Shown here: positions 12,300 through 22,601 of the stretch, piece after piece
Numbering within the stretch: position 1 is the stretch's first letter
Layout of the letters: every line of letters begins with the position of its first letter
NCBI GenBank assembly: GCA_014529385.2
Contig: CM043949.1
Span: forward strand, 146,365,350-146,429,349
DNA from: Adiantum capillus-veneris
Taxonomy: Eukaryota > Streptophyta > Polypodiopsida > Polypodiales > Pteridaceae
Length of the DNA: 64,000 bases
Direction: 5' to 3'
Translations under genes and position numbers: made by a program
Notes under the pieces: generated by a model
The model's input: only the letters and a program-made list of their open reading frames with translations
What the model was told of the DNA's origin: nothing
The model's database searches: none

Positions 12300-12376
<77 letters not shown>
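12300..12376 (+). repeat. (GA)n microsatellite
   Basis: Uninterrupted GA tract of about 77 bp directly after the CA-rich end of foldback copy 3. Confidence 0.95.
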
Positions 12377-12378
<2 letters not shown>

Positions 12379-12388
12379 TGTTTGCGAC

Positions 12389-12473
12389 CCTCTGAGTGTG
12401 TGTGTGTATCTGTGTGTGTCTGTGGGTATATGTGTGTGTGTGTGTGTTGAACAGTATGGGCGTTTCTTTGTTT

Positions 12474-12512
<39 letters not shown>
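12389..12512 (+). repeat. (TG)n followed by (CA)n
   Basis: TG-rich DNA at 12389-12448 is followed by a (CA)n tract at 12475-12512. The two are reverse complements and could form a hairpin of about 35 bp with a short loop. Confidence 0.8.
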
Positions 12513-12518
<6 letters not shown>

Positions 12519-12545
12519 TACACTCTCTGCTAGCTATTGTTAGAA

Positions 12546-12547
<2 letters not shown>

Positions 12548-12618
<71 letters not shown>

Positions 12619-12630
12619 TGAGAGTGAGAG
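12548..12630 (+). repeat. (GA)n microsatellite
   Basis: GA tract that decays into GAGTGA repeats at its right end. Confidence 0.9.
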
Positions 12631-12713
12631 ATGACCTTTTGTTGGTGGAGTTTGCAGAAACTCCATGGGAGCCGTCTTCTCCATTGCTCTCTCTTCGCTT
12701 TCTCTCTGTCCCC

Positions 12714-13394
<681 letters not shown>

Positions 13395-14759
13395 CTCAAA
13401 TTTGAGATTGAGAATCTACGAGAGAGGTTCTTTATTACTTGTTTAGACAAGGCACCAAACAATATGGTAATTTTTTGCAAACACTTCATCTCCTTAGAGG
13501 CCAAAAAGAGACTACAAGGTGCATACTTTTCTCTTTGGCATGAAGATATAGACATAACCTTGTCTAGGCTATATGATTTTCTTCTCCCACTTCTCACCCC
13601 TCTTCACATGTGTCTCCCCTATCTCACTGCTATTTATAAGATTCACAAATCTACCTTTAGGTGGATTACGTGTGGCTCTTCGTGTTGCTATTCAGAAATC
13701 TCCCTTCTCATGGCTTGCATCTTAAAAACTTGCACTGCTCCTCTAAAAGCCAGGGATAGAAAGCTTAATCAAAAAGCAATATTATGCCATAACATCCACA
13801 TACAATCTTGGTGGATCATAGATTCCGTCTATGATTGTGTACTTAACCTACCTACACATGCAACCTCACTTTTCTCTGGAGATGTAAAGCGATGCTATGA
13901 AAATATTCCGCATCAAGGAAACCAAGGACTTCTACATCATCTAACCAAACTCTTAACATATGCATTCTCATGCATGCATGGATGTTACATCTCATTTAGA
14001 AGTCTACAAAACTTGTGTGTAGAAGGTACTTGGTCATCACAAGCATATAAATCAGGTTTGTCCTTTACAATGGAAGAAGTGATTTCACTAAACACGTGGC
14101 TCATTAATAATATGTTCATACAATGTCAAGGAGTGGTGTATAGACAAGTAAATGGCATACCAATGGGGTTGGCTTTCTCCCCATTGTGGTGTAATTTGTA
14201 CCTTCACTCGTTCGAATTTGACTTTCTTAGTCAAACATTAGCAGATCCACATAAACGTCTAATGCTTCCAAAACTTGGAATACCATTTAGATACTTTGAC
14301 GACATCCTTCTCATAAACTCCCAAGACTCTTTGTACTTTATTACACAACAAAACATATACCCCAGCTGTCTCACAATAGAAGTAGAGATAGGAACCATTA
14401 CCAAGTTTCTAAACCTCTACCTCACCATACATAAAGGTATTCGTGTCAAAAGCTTGCATAAAAAAGACACCGACGTATCTTACACTCCCATCATGTACAT
14501 CAAGCGATCTAGCAATAGGCCTGCAGATTGGGCTCACAAAGTGATCATATCCCAACTAAAACCCATCTTATTTTTCAACTCTAGTCCTCATGAAGCCGCC
14601 CAGGACATTCGGGCTCTTGTCAATGAATTTTGTATTAACGGTTTTGAAAGAGCTCGCCTATGGAGACTTGTTAGGAGATTCCTAAAGGGATTTTCAACTT
14701 CCTCGTTTGCATGCCTGCCCACTAATATTTTGGACCTTCTAAAAATTGGAGGGCACTAG
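13395..14759 (+). CDS. Penelope-like element reverse transcriptase, endonuclease-less type
   Basis: One open frame, first ATG at 13464 (431 codons). Homology starts earlier: the codons before it read ITCLDKAPNN, a Penelope-type N-terminal motif, so the true start may be upstream or non-ATG. RT motifs in order: YKIHKSTFRWITCGSS, WWIIDSVYDCVLNLP, SGDVKRCYENIP (motif A with its Asp), NGIPMGLAFSPLWCNLYLHSFE (motif B) and FRYFDDILLINS (motif C). The RWIT.GS and WWIIDS blocks point to the endonuclease-less group (Athena/Coprina-like), which in other eukaryotes attaches to telomeres. No GIY-YIG domain follows before the stop. The frame is uninterrupted, unlike almost all other elements here. It could be a recent copy. 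Family assignment is from motif memory only. Confidence 0.7.
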   Translation, partial: LKFEIENLRERFFITCLDKAPNNMVIFCKHFISLEAKKRLQGAYFSLWHEDIDITLSRLYDFLLPLLTPLHMCLPYLTAIYKIHKSTFRWITCGSSCCYSEISLLMACILKTCTAPLKARDRKLNQKAILCHNIHIQSWWIIDSVYDCVLNLPTHATSLFSGDVKRCYENIPHQGNQGLLHHLTKLLTYAFSCMHGCYISFRSLQNLCVEGTWSSQAYKSGLSFTMEEVISLNTWLINNMFIQCQGVVYRQVNGIPMGLAFSPLWCNLYLHSFEFDFLSQTLADPHKRLMLPKLGIPFRYFDDILLINSQDSLYFITQQNIYPSCLTIEVEIGTITKFLNLYLTIHKGIRVKSLHKKDTDVSYTPIMYIKRSSNRPADWAHKVIISQLKPILFFNSSPHEAAQDIRALVNEFCINGFERARLWRLVRRFLKGFSTSSFACLPTNILDLLKIGGH

Positions 14760-14782
14760 GACCCCTTTGGGGGACTAGTGCC
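14752..14782 (+). terminator. Strong hairpin across the RT stop codon
   Basis: The arms GGCACTAG and CTAGTGCC are perfect, with an inner CCCC-TTT-GGGG stem. The stop codon TAG (14757-14759) is within the left arm. Candidate 3' RNA structure for template recognition or end formation; function is inference. Confidence 0.6.
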
Positions 14783-15049
14783 TCCAAAGTGGGACAAAGA
14801 CACCCTAGTGTGGGCGGAGGTGGGCCTCTTTCTCACATATTGCCCCTACCTTTTGAAACAACATTGAAATGGCATATTCTCTCAAAACTCTACATCTACA
14901 CATACCACAAAACAAAAGAGTTGATTTTGTGAGTAGAAACGGTACGTATTCCTTTTTCAAAAAAATAGGTGGTGACCACTACTTTTTTTACACCTCTCTT
15001 AAATGAAAAAGGGACCCCCCACTACCTCACCCCACTGCTCTCTAACCGA
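14783..15049. other. Spacer between the Penelope-like RT and the LTR element
   Basis: No coding potential. It probably contains the 3' UTR of the Penelope-like element. No telomere-type repeats are visible. Confidence 0.4.
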
Positions 15050-17435
15050 TGTCGTGCAGCTCCTCTGCCATAAAGAGAAAAAGATGAGAGAAATGTAAGC
15101 TAAGCTTCTTTGAAACCTACACATTAAGTGAGCAGTGATCAGGGCTTGATAACAGGCCAAGTTTAATGATTAATGTATGCCAGATGCGGCTTAAAAGGGC
15201 CAACAGATGTCTCAATGATGCGAAAAATGAGTATGCTTGAAGTGAGCACAGATGGAAGATTATGATCTAGAACTGCAGTGCTTGAAGTGCATTACCGGCC
15301 TGTCTTTACGACTCGTCGATAGGAGCTACGGTGAAGAAGTTATGGCATATTGAAGTTTGAGTCGATTGCAGATTCGTACCGGATTGGGCAACTGCAGCTG
15401 AGTTAAAAGAATTGAAATGAATGCACGGGCCTGAAGTGCTCACTTTCCGGAGAGCGTCGGTCTTTTCAGATCGGTGTTTGGATTTACGGTTGCCAAGTTA
15501 TGGGCCGTTAAAGATTCACCAGGGGCTGGCTCCGTAACAATCCGGTCGGCTCGTACAGAGTGTCATCTGGGAAATTTTGAGCCTTAGCAGAGTTTGTATG
15601 CGTTGTATGTAGCTTGAGAAGTCTAAAGGAATTAACGGATCGTCAAACCGAGTTCGGGCTCATGAGATAATATGGCTTGAGGCCGGTGCCACTGGTGCCG
15701 GCACAACTGAGCAGGATGAATTTTGGAATCCAGATGATATTGTCAGTCAAGGGCTGCTTTGGCTAGTATGTCACTCTGAACAATGATTTGGCCGATTTGT
15801 ATACCAACTATGGTGCCGTTACCAAAGCACGATGTTTTTGATGAGCATCCAATTAAGAAAGTGCCTTTTAAAGAGCATTAATTTTGAGATATGCCCAAAG
15901 CTACGGCAAGGAGATCTCGGCTATGTTCATCGAGTGCGAGGCGGAGCCTTGGTTGATACATATGTCAAATGTAATGCCCTTAAATGGTGCCCAAGCCGAT
16001 ATGTATGCCAAATGTGGCCCCTTTGCCGCCCATGGCCAAGGGCCCACTTAAGCTAAGGCCGCCCAAGGGCCCATTAGAAATGGCCGCCCATAAAATCAAT
16101 GGCCACCCTAAATAAAATAGGGTGTGAAGCCATAAAACAAGAAGCAATGGCATGAGCAGGAGGGCGCAGGCAACACGGGGAGAGGTTGGGATGCTCGCGC
16201 AGGCGGCATGGATGATCTGATGAGCGCGGCGAGAAAGAGAGAAGACGCCAGGGTGAATAATTTCGGCACTGGTCCGGCCGCATTTTGTGTGCCTCGGCAT
16301 TCAACCTGCCACGTCATCAAGCCGTGTCCCGCGCCACGTCAGTCACGGTGCCTTTACTGATGGGCCGAGGAAAAAATTGGGGAGGGGGCCTATTTTAGGG
16401 CAGTATGAGCGAAGATTAAGAGGATGAGGGAGATGAACGGCATGAGCGAGATGGAAGGCCAACGAGGGCAGGGAGGGAAGAGCTGAAGGAAAGAGAAGAA
16501 GCAAGCTCCCTTGATCGCCATCGAAGCTAAGCAAGGTTTTTTCTCTCTTGATCCATCGAAACTAAGCAAGAGGGAAGCTAGGCAAACCAAGGGCGAGCTC
16601 TCTCTCTCAAAAATCGAAACCAAGCCAAGGATTGGGCGAGCTCTCTCTCTCGATATCCAACCCAATCAACCAAGGTGAGGTTTCTCTCTCGCGCTCTTGA
16701 TCTCGAATTCAACCAAGGCAAAGCATCTCTCTGTTGATCGGCAATCCAAGCCAAGAAAGGGAAGCCAAAGGAAAGCAAAGCAAGGAGTTCTCTTCTCTCT
16801 CGACCTTGGCTACCAAAGCAAGGAACGAAGGCTAAAGATACCTCTCTCTCGACCTTGGCTACCAAAGCAAGGAACGAAGGCTAAAGATACCTCTCTCTCG
16901 ATCTCCGACTCTAGCAAGGTGAGTCGAGGAGGTAATCAAGGCGTGCTTTCTCTCTCTCGATCTCCAATCAAGCTAAGCAAGAGAGATAACGAGGGTAAGG
17001 AAAGCAAGAGGAATAAGGAACTGGAAGCTTTTTCCGAAGCGACGAAGACGAGAAACCTGTTGAAGTAAGCAAGCAGGCTTGAGAAGGCGAGAATTGAGGC
17101 AGATAAAGCGACTGAACATAATCTCTATCACCGTCATCAGCTTGAAGTTTGATTAATTATCTTGTTGAGGCCCGGTGTCGTTAACGACCCGGTTAATTTT
17201 GTAAAGCGGGAGCTTAAACTCCTCGTAAGCAGATGATCCAAGTGACGGTGATGTTAACAGCCCCCCTTGGCTAAAGATTAAGTTGTACTCAGACATATTA
17301 ATCGATTTAATTGATGATTACGGTGATTTCCAGATTCAGTTGCATCTGTTGTTCTTGTTCTCTCTCTTTCACACCTCCCGCAGCCAGAGGCCCGGCGCCT
17401 GCCCGGCTCACATAGCGAACACATATCCCCCGACA
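15050..17435 (+). repeat. 5' LTR of a non-autonomous LTR retrotransposon
   Basis: Starts TGTCGTGCAGCTCC and ends CCCCCGACA, just before a primer-binding-site-like sequence. The first 970 bp match 20228-21208 at well over 90 percent. A GC-rich part (16130-16340) and a CT/CGAT-rich part (16550-17010) follow, including a perfect 47-bp tandem duplication. A possible TATA-like CTAAATAAAATAGG lies near 16108. At about 2.4 kb it is long for an LTR; the end at 17435 is set by the primer-binding site and cannot be checked against the truncated 3' LTR. Confidence 0.7.
16797..16890 (+). repeat. 47-bp perfect tandem duplication inside the LTR
   Basis: Two identical units, CTCTCTCGACCTTGGCTACC followed by AAAGCAAGGAACGAAGGCTA and a short end. 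Surrounding DNA (16550-17010) contains many looser versions of the TCTCTCTCGAT-CCAA-CAAGCAAG theme. Confidence 0.85.
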
Positions 17436-17438
17436 TAT

Positions 17439-17457
17439 TTGGTGAACCCGACGTGAA
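17439..17457 (+). promoter_or_regulatory. Probable primer-binding site
   Basis: TTGGTGAACCCGACGTGA lies three bases after the proposed LTR end. It differs by one base from the TTGGTGACCCCGACGTGA sites known from plant Ty3/gypsy elements. Confidence 0.7.
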
Positions 17458-17480
17458 ACGAGCCGGGGTGGGAGGTTAAG

Positions 17481-19694
17481 ATGGAGAGTTTAGAGCAGAT
17501 GATGAAGATGATTGCAAAATTAAGTGCGAACGGTTTTGATGATAAGTCAACAGTTCCTGATTTTGCAAAGATGCTTCAATTGGTTCAAGGATCTCTGCTT
17601 GAAATAGCGACCGTAAGGAAGAAAAATCAAATGGATGAAGCTTTAGATGCAGTATACGACGAGAGATGACTTTTTGATGGATACGATCCAGAGGGTTACC
17701 TTAAGTGCTATGACCTGGAGACCAAGGTACGAGGGATACCACAAGAGTTGATGATTAAATCTTTTGAGCAGTTAGTGAGTTCAGATGTGAAGGAGCAGAT
17801 TCAAAAAGTTACCAAAGCTTGCAACGACGACTGGGAGTATTTCAAAGAAGCTATTGTGCAAGCACGTTATGAGGAGTATGAAATCTATCAAGAACAGAGT
17901 TCAAGTCTACCGGACTACTCAGATATCCGAGGACAAGTACGATCAAAGTTAGAAGCTGTGATTGATGAGTTTATAATGCAGGATGCTACTTTCTTACATG
18001 CTAATGATGAAGACATAGTTGAAGCTGTGTATGCAAATTTGGGTTTTGCAGATGTTGTCGATGAAGTAGAAGTCCTTGACGGTGAGTCTCTACAGCCTCA
18101 AACTACACAGGGTAAATTTTTCAAAGAACATATACCTGTAGTACAGGAAGAAAAAAAATCATGGGATCAAGATAATGAATTGGCTAAAGCTCAGGAAGAT
18201 GTGCAAGTGAATGTGTGCAATCGTATTCATGTAGACATGCGGAAAGATTCAGGCACATCTAATACTTTTGCTACTGAACCAGAATTAGAGCAAAATTTTT
18301 CTGGTGCAGCTTCTACCATAGACGTGATTGAAGATACTTGTACAAGTTTTGCCAAAGAGTTGATTAATGATACAGATGTTATAGGTCAAAGCAGGGCTGC
18401 TGTTGAGAGCAGCAGGACCATGGGTTTTGCTATACCAGATTTACCGAATTTGGATGTACCAGATTTTGAGGACTTGACTAAGCAAGAGTATGTGCTTGAA
18501 GATCTGCAAAATGTTAATTCAGAGGGGGTGCAAACTCCTTCATTGACAAGTTTTTGTGAAGCACAAATACAAAAGTGGAAATTCGGTCTCGAATGTGATG
18601 ATAACGAATCAGAGGGGGTGCAGACTCCTTCTTCGAAAAGTTTCTGTGACCTAGAGCTACCGATCTGGCATACTGATCTTGAATTTGATGCTGATGATTT
18701 AGAGAGGGAGCAAACTTCTTCTCTATCAAGTATTTGTGAGACAGGACCCACACTATGGCAAAATAATCATGAACTTGATGATGCTGATTCAGAGGGGGTG
18801 CATAGTGAAGTGCACTCTCTTGTTGATGAATATGATTGGTTTCATTGTGCTGATGATACAGACAGGGCAGTAGATAAAATTTTCAATGTGCATGCTGAAC
18901 TTTGTGCTACAGAAGTGCAAAGATATTTACCTGAGGATGAAAGACTTAAAGAGCAGTTTACAGCAGATGCATTTAGTATGCATGCCACATGTGAAAATCT
19001 TAGTTTACATCAACCTGAGATGTGCAAGATGGAGGAACCTTCTGAAGTGGTGGACCTAGACCTTATGTGATTACTGGACGAAGCTTTGGAAGGGTTCTCA
19101 AATACAGATGCTAAGGATACCAATCAATCCAGAATCATGCATGAGTCAGTTTGTTCAAATTCAGTAGATGATGAACTTATGCAGCTATTAGATGATGCAC
19201 TACTTGATTTTGAGCCTCTACAAGATAGAGGGTTGTTTTCAGATGCATCTTTTGAGCCTAATGAAGAGGACTTGATGTATTCAGATATGCATGATCAAGA
19301 TTTCAATACTAGTGCGAGTGAAGGTGAAATGCCAATGCTTTTACCTGTGATTGATGATCAACAATTGGATGAGCCAATTGCACAGGGGATATGGCAGTAT
19401 CTGATGCTACCTGATGCTATATGAAATTTGATGCTACCCTACGATGTAGGAGATTTTGAGCTAGCTTTTGACCCATTAGGTGACATATATATGCATGGTC
19501 TGGGGCAATTGACTTATATGCCATATGATCCAGGCGGTTTGCATGAAGATTTGTGGGTTAATGTATGTTTATGCTGTAATTATCGGAAATTCTTGTATTA
19601 TCCTTATGATCCTGGAGGATGGTGCAAAATGTTTAAAGGAATGCTCAAAGTGGGGCAATTGATTGGTTTCCCGTTTGATCCCGGGGGCTACTGA
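17481..19694 (+). pseudogene. Acidic Gag-like protein of the non-autonomous LTR element
   Basis: A single frame of 738 codons interrupted by only three stops, all TGA (17667, 19068, 19422). The start follows the primer-binding site by about 24 bases. The N-terminal part (LFDGYDPEGYLKCYD, GIPQELMIKSFEQLV, then a DDWEYFKEAIV helix) resembles a retrotransposon Gag core. The middle is very acidic. Residues of about 347-450 hold four 30-residue repeats beginning SEGVQTPS. The C-terminus has a threefold repeat ending in PYDPGG, PYDPGG and PFDPGG. There is no zinc knuckle, protease, RT or integrase, so the element must depend on enzymes from another. I know of no named protein with this repeat structure. 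Confidence 0.6.
18519..18830 (+). repeat. Four 90-bp coding repeats
   Basis: Units begin at 18519, 18609, 18699 and 18789, exactly 90 bp apart. Units 1, 2 and 4 begin with the identical 12-mer TCAGAGGGGGTG. Unit 3 has diverged (TTAGAGAGGGAG). The fourth unit is only similar at its start. The same 12-mer forms the polypurine tract at 20214. Confidence 0.9.
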
Positions 19695-20213
19695 AGTGCA
19701 CTTTGTAGATTTGAAGAGTACCATCTATCTGTTGTAACAGGTTGCACGGTACAAGATTTTGTTTTCTAGATCTATGCTAAGTCATAAGAGTTTTTGGTTA
19801 TGCAGTCAATAAGATTACATAGCTGGCTTCTAGTTGATTTCTTTGGATAATTGATGAAGTGTCTTCACATCTTTTGAGTTGGTTCTGCTAACAGAACTTG
19901 AAGTAAAGGACTTGACGGCCATTCCGTGTGCAGATAGTGTAAGGCATACTTGAGCTTGACAGAGTTCCTCAAGGAGAGATTAATGGTCAAGCCGTGTGCA
20001 TCATTAACTAGAGCACTTGAGTATGGCGGGGTTCACTAAACATGTTATCCATAATTGAATGCTTTGAAGATACGACAGATATGGTTCAAAGATTTTTGAT
20101 GGGTAGCTACCTAATGATAGTTACCTGAGTCTGATGATGGTAAGGAGCTTAAGGTACCTGTAGAGTAGATGCAGATTGAAGTGTTGTTGGCACAGACCGG
20201 AGGCTGTGCAGGT
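19695..20213 (+). other. Non-coding part between Gag-like ORF and polypurine tract
   Basis: No open frame and no similarity to pol. It is probably the 3' untranslated part of the element. Confidence 0.5.
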
Positions 20214-20227
20214 TCAGAGGGGGTGGA
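20214..20227 (+). promoter_or_regulatory. Polypurine tract
   Basis: TCAGAGGGGGTGGA lies immediately before the TG that starts the 3' LTR. This is the expected site for plus-strand priming. Confidence 0.8.
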
Positions 20228-21210
20228 TGTCGTGCAGCTCCGCTGCCATAAAGAGAAAAAGAGCAAAGAAATGTAAGCTAAGCTTCTTTGAAGCCTACAC
20301 ATTAAGTGAGCAGTGATTAGGGCTTGATAACAGGCCAAGTTTAATGATTAATGTATGCCAGATGCGGCTTAAAAGGGCCAATAGATGTCTCAATGATGCC
20401 AAAAATGAGTATGCTTGAAGTGAGCACAGATGGAAGATTATGATCTAGAACTGTAGTGATTGAAGTGCATTACTGGCCTGTCTTTACGACTCGTCGATAG
20501 GAGCTACGATGAAGAAGTTATGGCATATTGAAGTTTGAGTCGATTGCAGATCCGTACCGGATTGGGAAACTGCAGCAGCTGTGTTAACAGAATTGAAATG
20601 AATGCACGGGCCTGAAGTGCTCACTTTCCGGAGAGCATCGGTCTTTTCAGATCGGTGTTTGGATTTACAGTTGCCAAGTTATGGGCCGTTAAAGATTCAT
20701 TGGGGGCCGGTTCCGTAACAATCCAGTCGGCTCATTCGGAGTGTCATCTGGGAAATTTTGAGCCTTAGCAAAGTTTCTATGCGTTGTATGTAGCTTGAGA
20801 ATTCTAAAGGAATTAACGGATCATCAGACCGAGTTCGGGCTCATGAGATAATATGGCTTGAGGCCGGTGTCAGCTGGTGCCGACACAACTGAGCAGGATG
20901 AATTTTCGAATCCGGATGATATTGTCAGTCAAGGGCTGCTTTGGCTAGTATGTCACTCTGAACAATGACTTGGCCGATTTGTATACCAACTATGGTGCCG
21001 TTACCAAAGCAAGATGTTTTTGATGAGCATCCAATTAAGAAAGTGCCTTTTAAAGAGCATTAATTTCGAGATATGCCCAAAGCTACGACAAGGAGCTCTC
21101 GGCTATGTTCATCAAGTGCGAGGCGGAGCCTTGGTTGATACATATGTCAAATGTAATGCCCTTAAATGGTGCCTAAGCCGATATGTATGCCAAATGTGGC
21201 CCCTTTTCCG
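20228..21210 (+). repeat. 3' LTR of the non-autonomous element, truncated
   Basis: Starts TGTCGTGCAGCTCC and matches the 5' LTR for about 980 bp. After GGCCCCTTT-CCGC (about 21210) the sequences have nothing in common, so the last 1.4 kb is missing. For this reason no target duplication can be tested. Confidence 0.85.
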
Positions 21211-21693
21211 CGTGAGCTTGGAGGAGGTTACGTATCTTGCCTTGTCTAGGTTGACTGTCAATGATCTTGCAGATAACATATGTGGCCTAGAGGTGATCCA
21301 TCTCTGCTACAAGGCTCTCTTGCTCCATTGGAAATAGAGAAAGTCCAATGGTGGGCTTGATGGGCTTGGGAGAGGGGGCTTCTTGTGAGTCCCTCTAGGT
21401 TGGAGCACGAGCCTCCATCTGTGTGTGCTACTGTGAGGAAGTTGGGGTTAGCCATTTTCTTGCTGGTGTGGAAGGTGAACAAAACAACAGAAAAACCACC
21501 AATGGTGAAGGGGCTGCAGGGGCAAGAGAGAGAATAAAGTGGAGGGAGGAGGGGGGGTATGGCTTGCAAGATGTAGGGCATCAGGCTAGAAGAGAGTAGG
21601 GGTGATGGAAGCAAGGTGAGGGTAGGAAGTAATGCACACAGAGGTAGGAAGAACAGGAGCAAGCAATAATATGCGCAGAGGTGAACAAGTTGG

Positions 21694-21694
<1 letters not shown>
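21211..21694. other. Sequence after the LTR break
   Basis: Purine-rich on the plus strand with no recognisable coding motif. The missing part of the LTR was not found downstream. Confidence 0.4.

Positions 21695-21731
<37 letters not shown>
21695..21731 (+). repeat. G37 homopolymer
   Basis: Uninterrupted run of 37 guanines. It gives a spurious poly-glycine frame. Immediately downstream the gene A2 homology begins. Confidence 0.95.
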
Positions 21732-21732
<1 letters not shown>

Positions 21733-21734
21733 AC

Positions 21735-22587
21735 AAAAAAAGAGGTTAAAGATTACTAGAGAACATGTGACCAGCCTCTTAGGATTTGATATGTCCAATG
21801 CTCAAGAAAGGGTGAGATTCTTGAATGAGGTAATGGACAAGAGTGACATTTTGAAACTTTTGAAACTTCCCAAAAATCGAACCCAAAAGAAATTGGCATT
21901 TCAAAGTTTACTGAAACATATGGATTTATTGGTCCAACCTTCTCAAATGCAAGAACTTTGTGACACAATGAGAGTGATTAGAAGGGGTTATAGGGCCATC
22001 TCTAAAACTTGGTTTTAGGTCCTTAAGTATTACAAGATTAAAGATTTTGGGTTGCTTAGGCCTCACAATGTTTAAAAAGTAAGGACTTTGTTAAATGAAG
22101 AAATATCCGAACATTTTGGAGAATACTATCATCTAGAGGGAACAATGCCATACGAAAAACAGAAGAAGATATATTTTTTTGAGTATAATTTTTTAAATAA
22201 CATTTGGATGAGTATAAAAAAAGTTCAATCTGCTATGGTGAGATACTATAAAATGCAAGAAGTAGATTGTGAAGGAAAAATTATATTTGTTATGAAATGG
22301 ATGAGACTCAAATTTAAAAATGTCAACAAATGGAAAGAGTATCTATATACCTAATGAATAGAGCGTTGGATTATAGCCAGGGTAAGCTAGATTCCCCATA
22401 CCACAAAACTCAAAAAAAAAAAGAGCTATGGTGGATTGGAGTGGCTCAAATACCAGTAGAAAAACACGATACATTGAAATGGCTCTTTTTGCAGACCACC
22501 ATACCTTTTGTTATACAAGACCAAAATACAGGTGAACAACTCCATGTAGATGGCATGTGTGACTTCATTGTAGAATGGCACTTGAGG
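21735..22587 (+). pseudogene. Gene A2: truncated transposase-like gene, second cassette copy
   Basis: Homologous to A1. KKRLKITREHVTSLLGF and MRVIRRGYRAISK match the A1 segment VSKRGYSAIQK. VRYYKMQEVDCEGKIIFVMK matches VEFYNITFEESRGVLHFVLK. IYLMNRAL, ELWWIGVAQ and GEQLHVDGMCDFIVEWHL match ITLMNEAL, IWWLGAFE and GEVLCLDGRGDFQVQWHL. At least two frameshifts and one stop are present. The A1 intron at 3714 is absent here. Homology stops abruptly after VEWHL, where gene B2 begins on the other strand, so the C-x2-C and GMEKSH parts are gone. Confidence 0.65.
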
Positions 22588-22601
22588 TGAAACTGAATCT
22601 A

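Noticed and set aside
20131-20145. CTGATGATGG, reminiscent of a hammerhead ribozyme core
   Set aside because: No GAAA core segment or matching stems follow; probably chance.
21632-22018. Frame with a long poly-glycine run as a single protein start
   Set aside because: The glycines come from the G37 homopolymer; gene A2 homology begins only after it.
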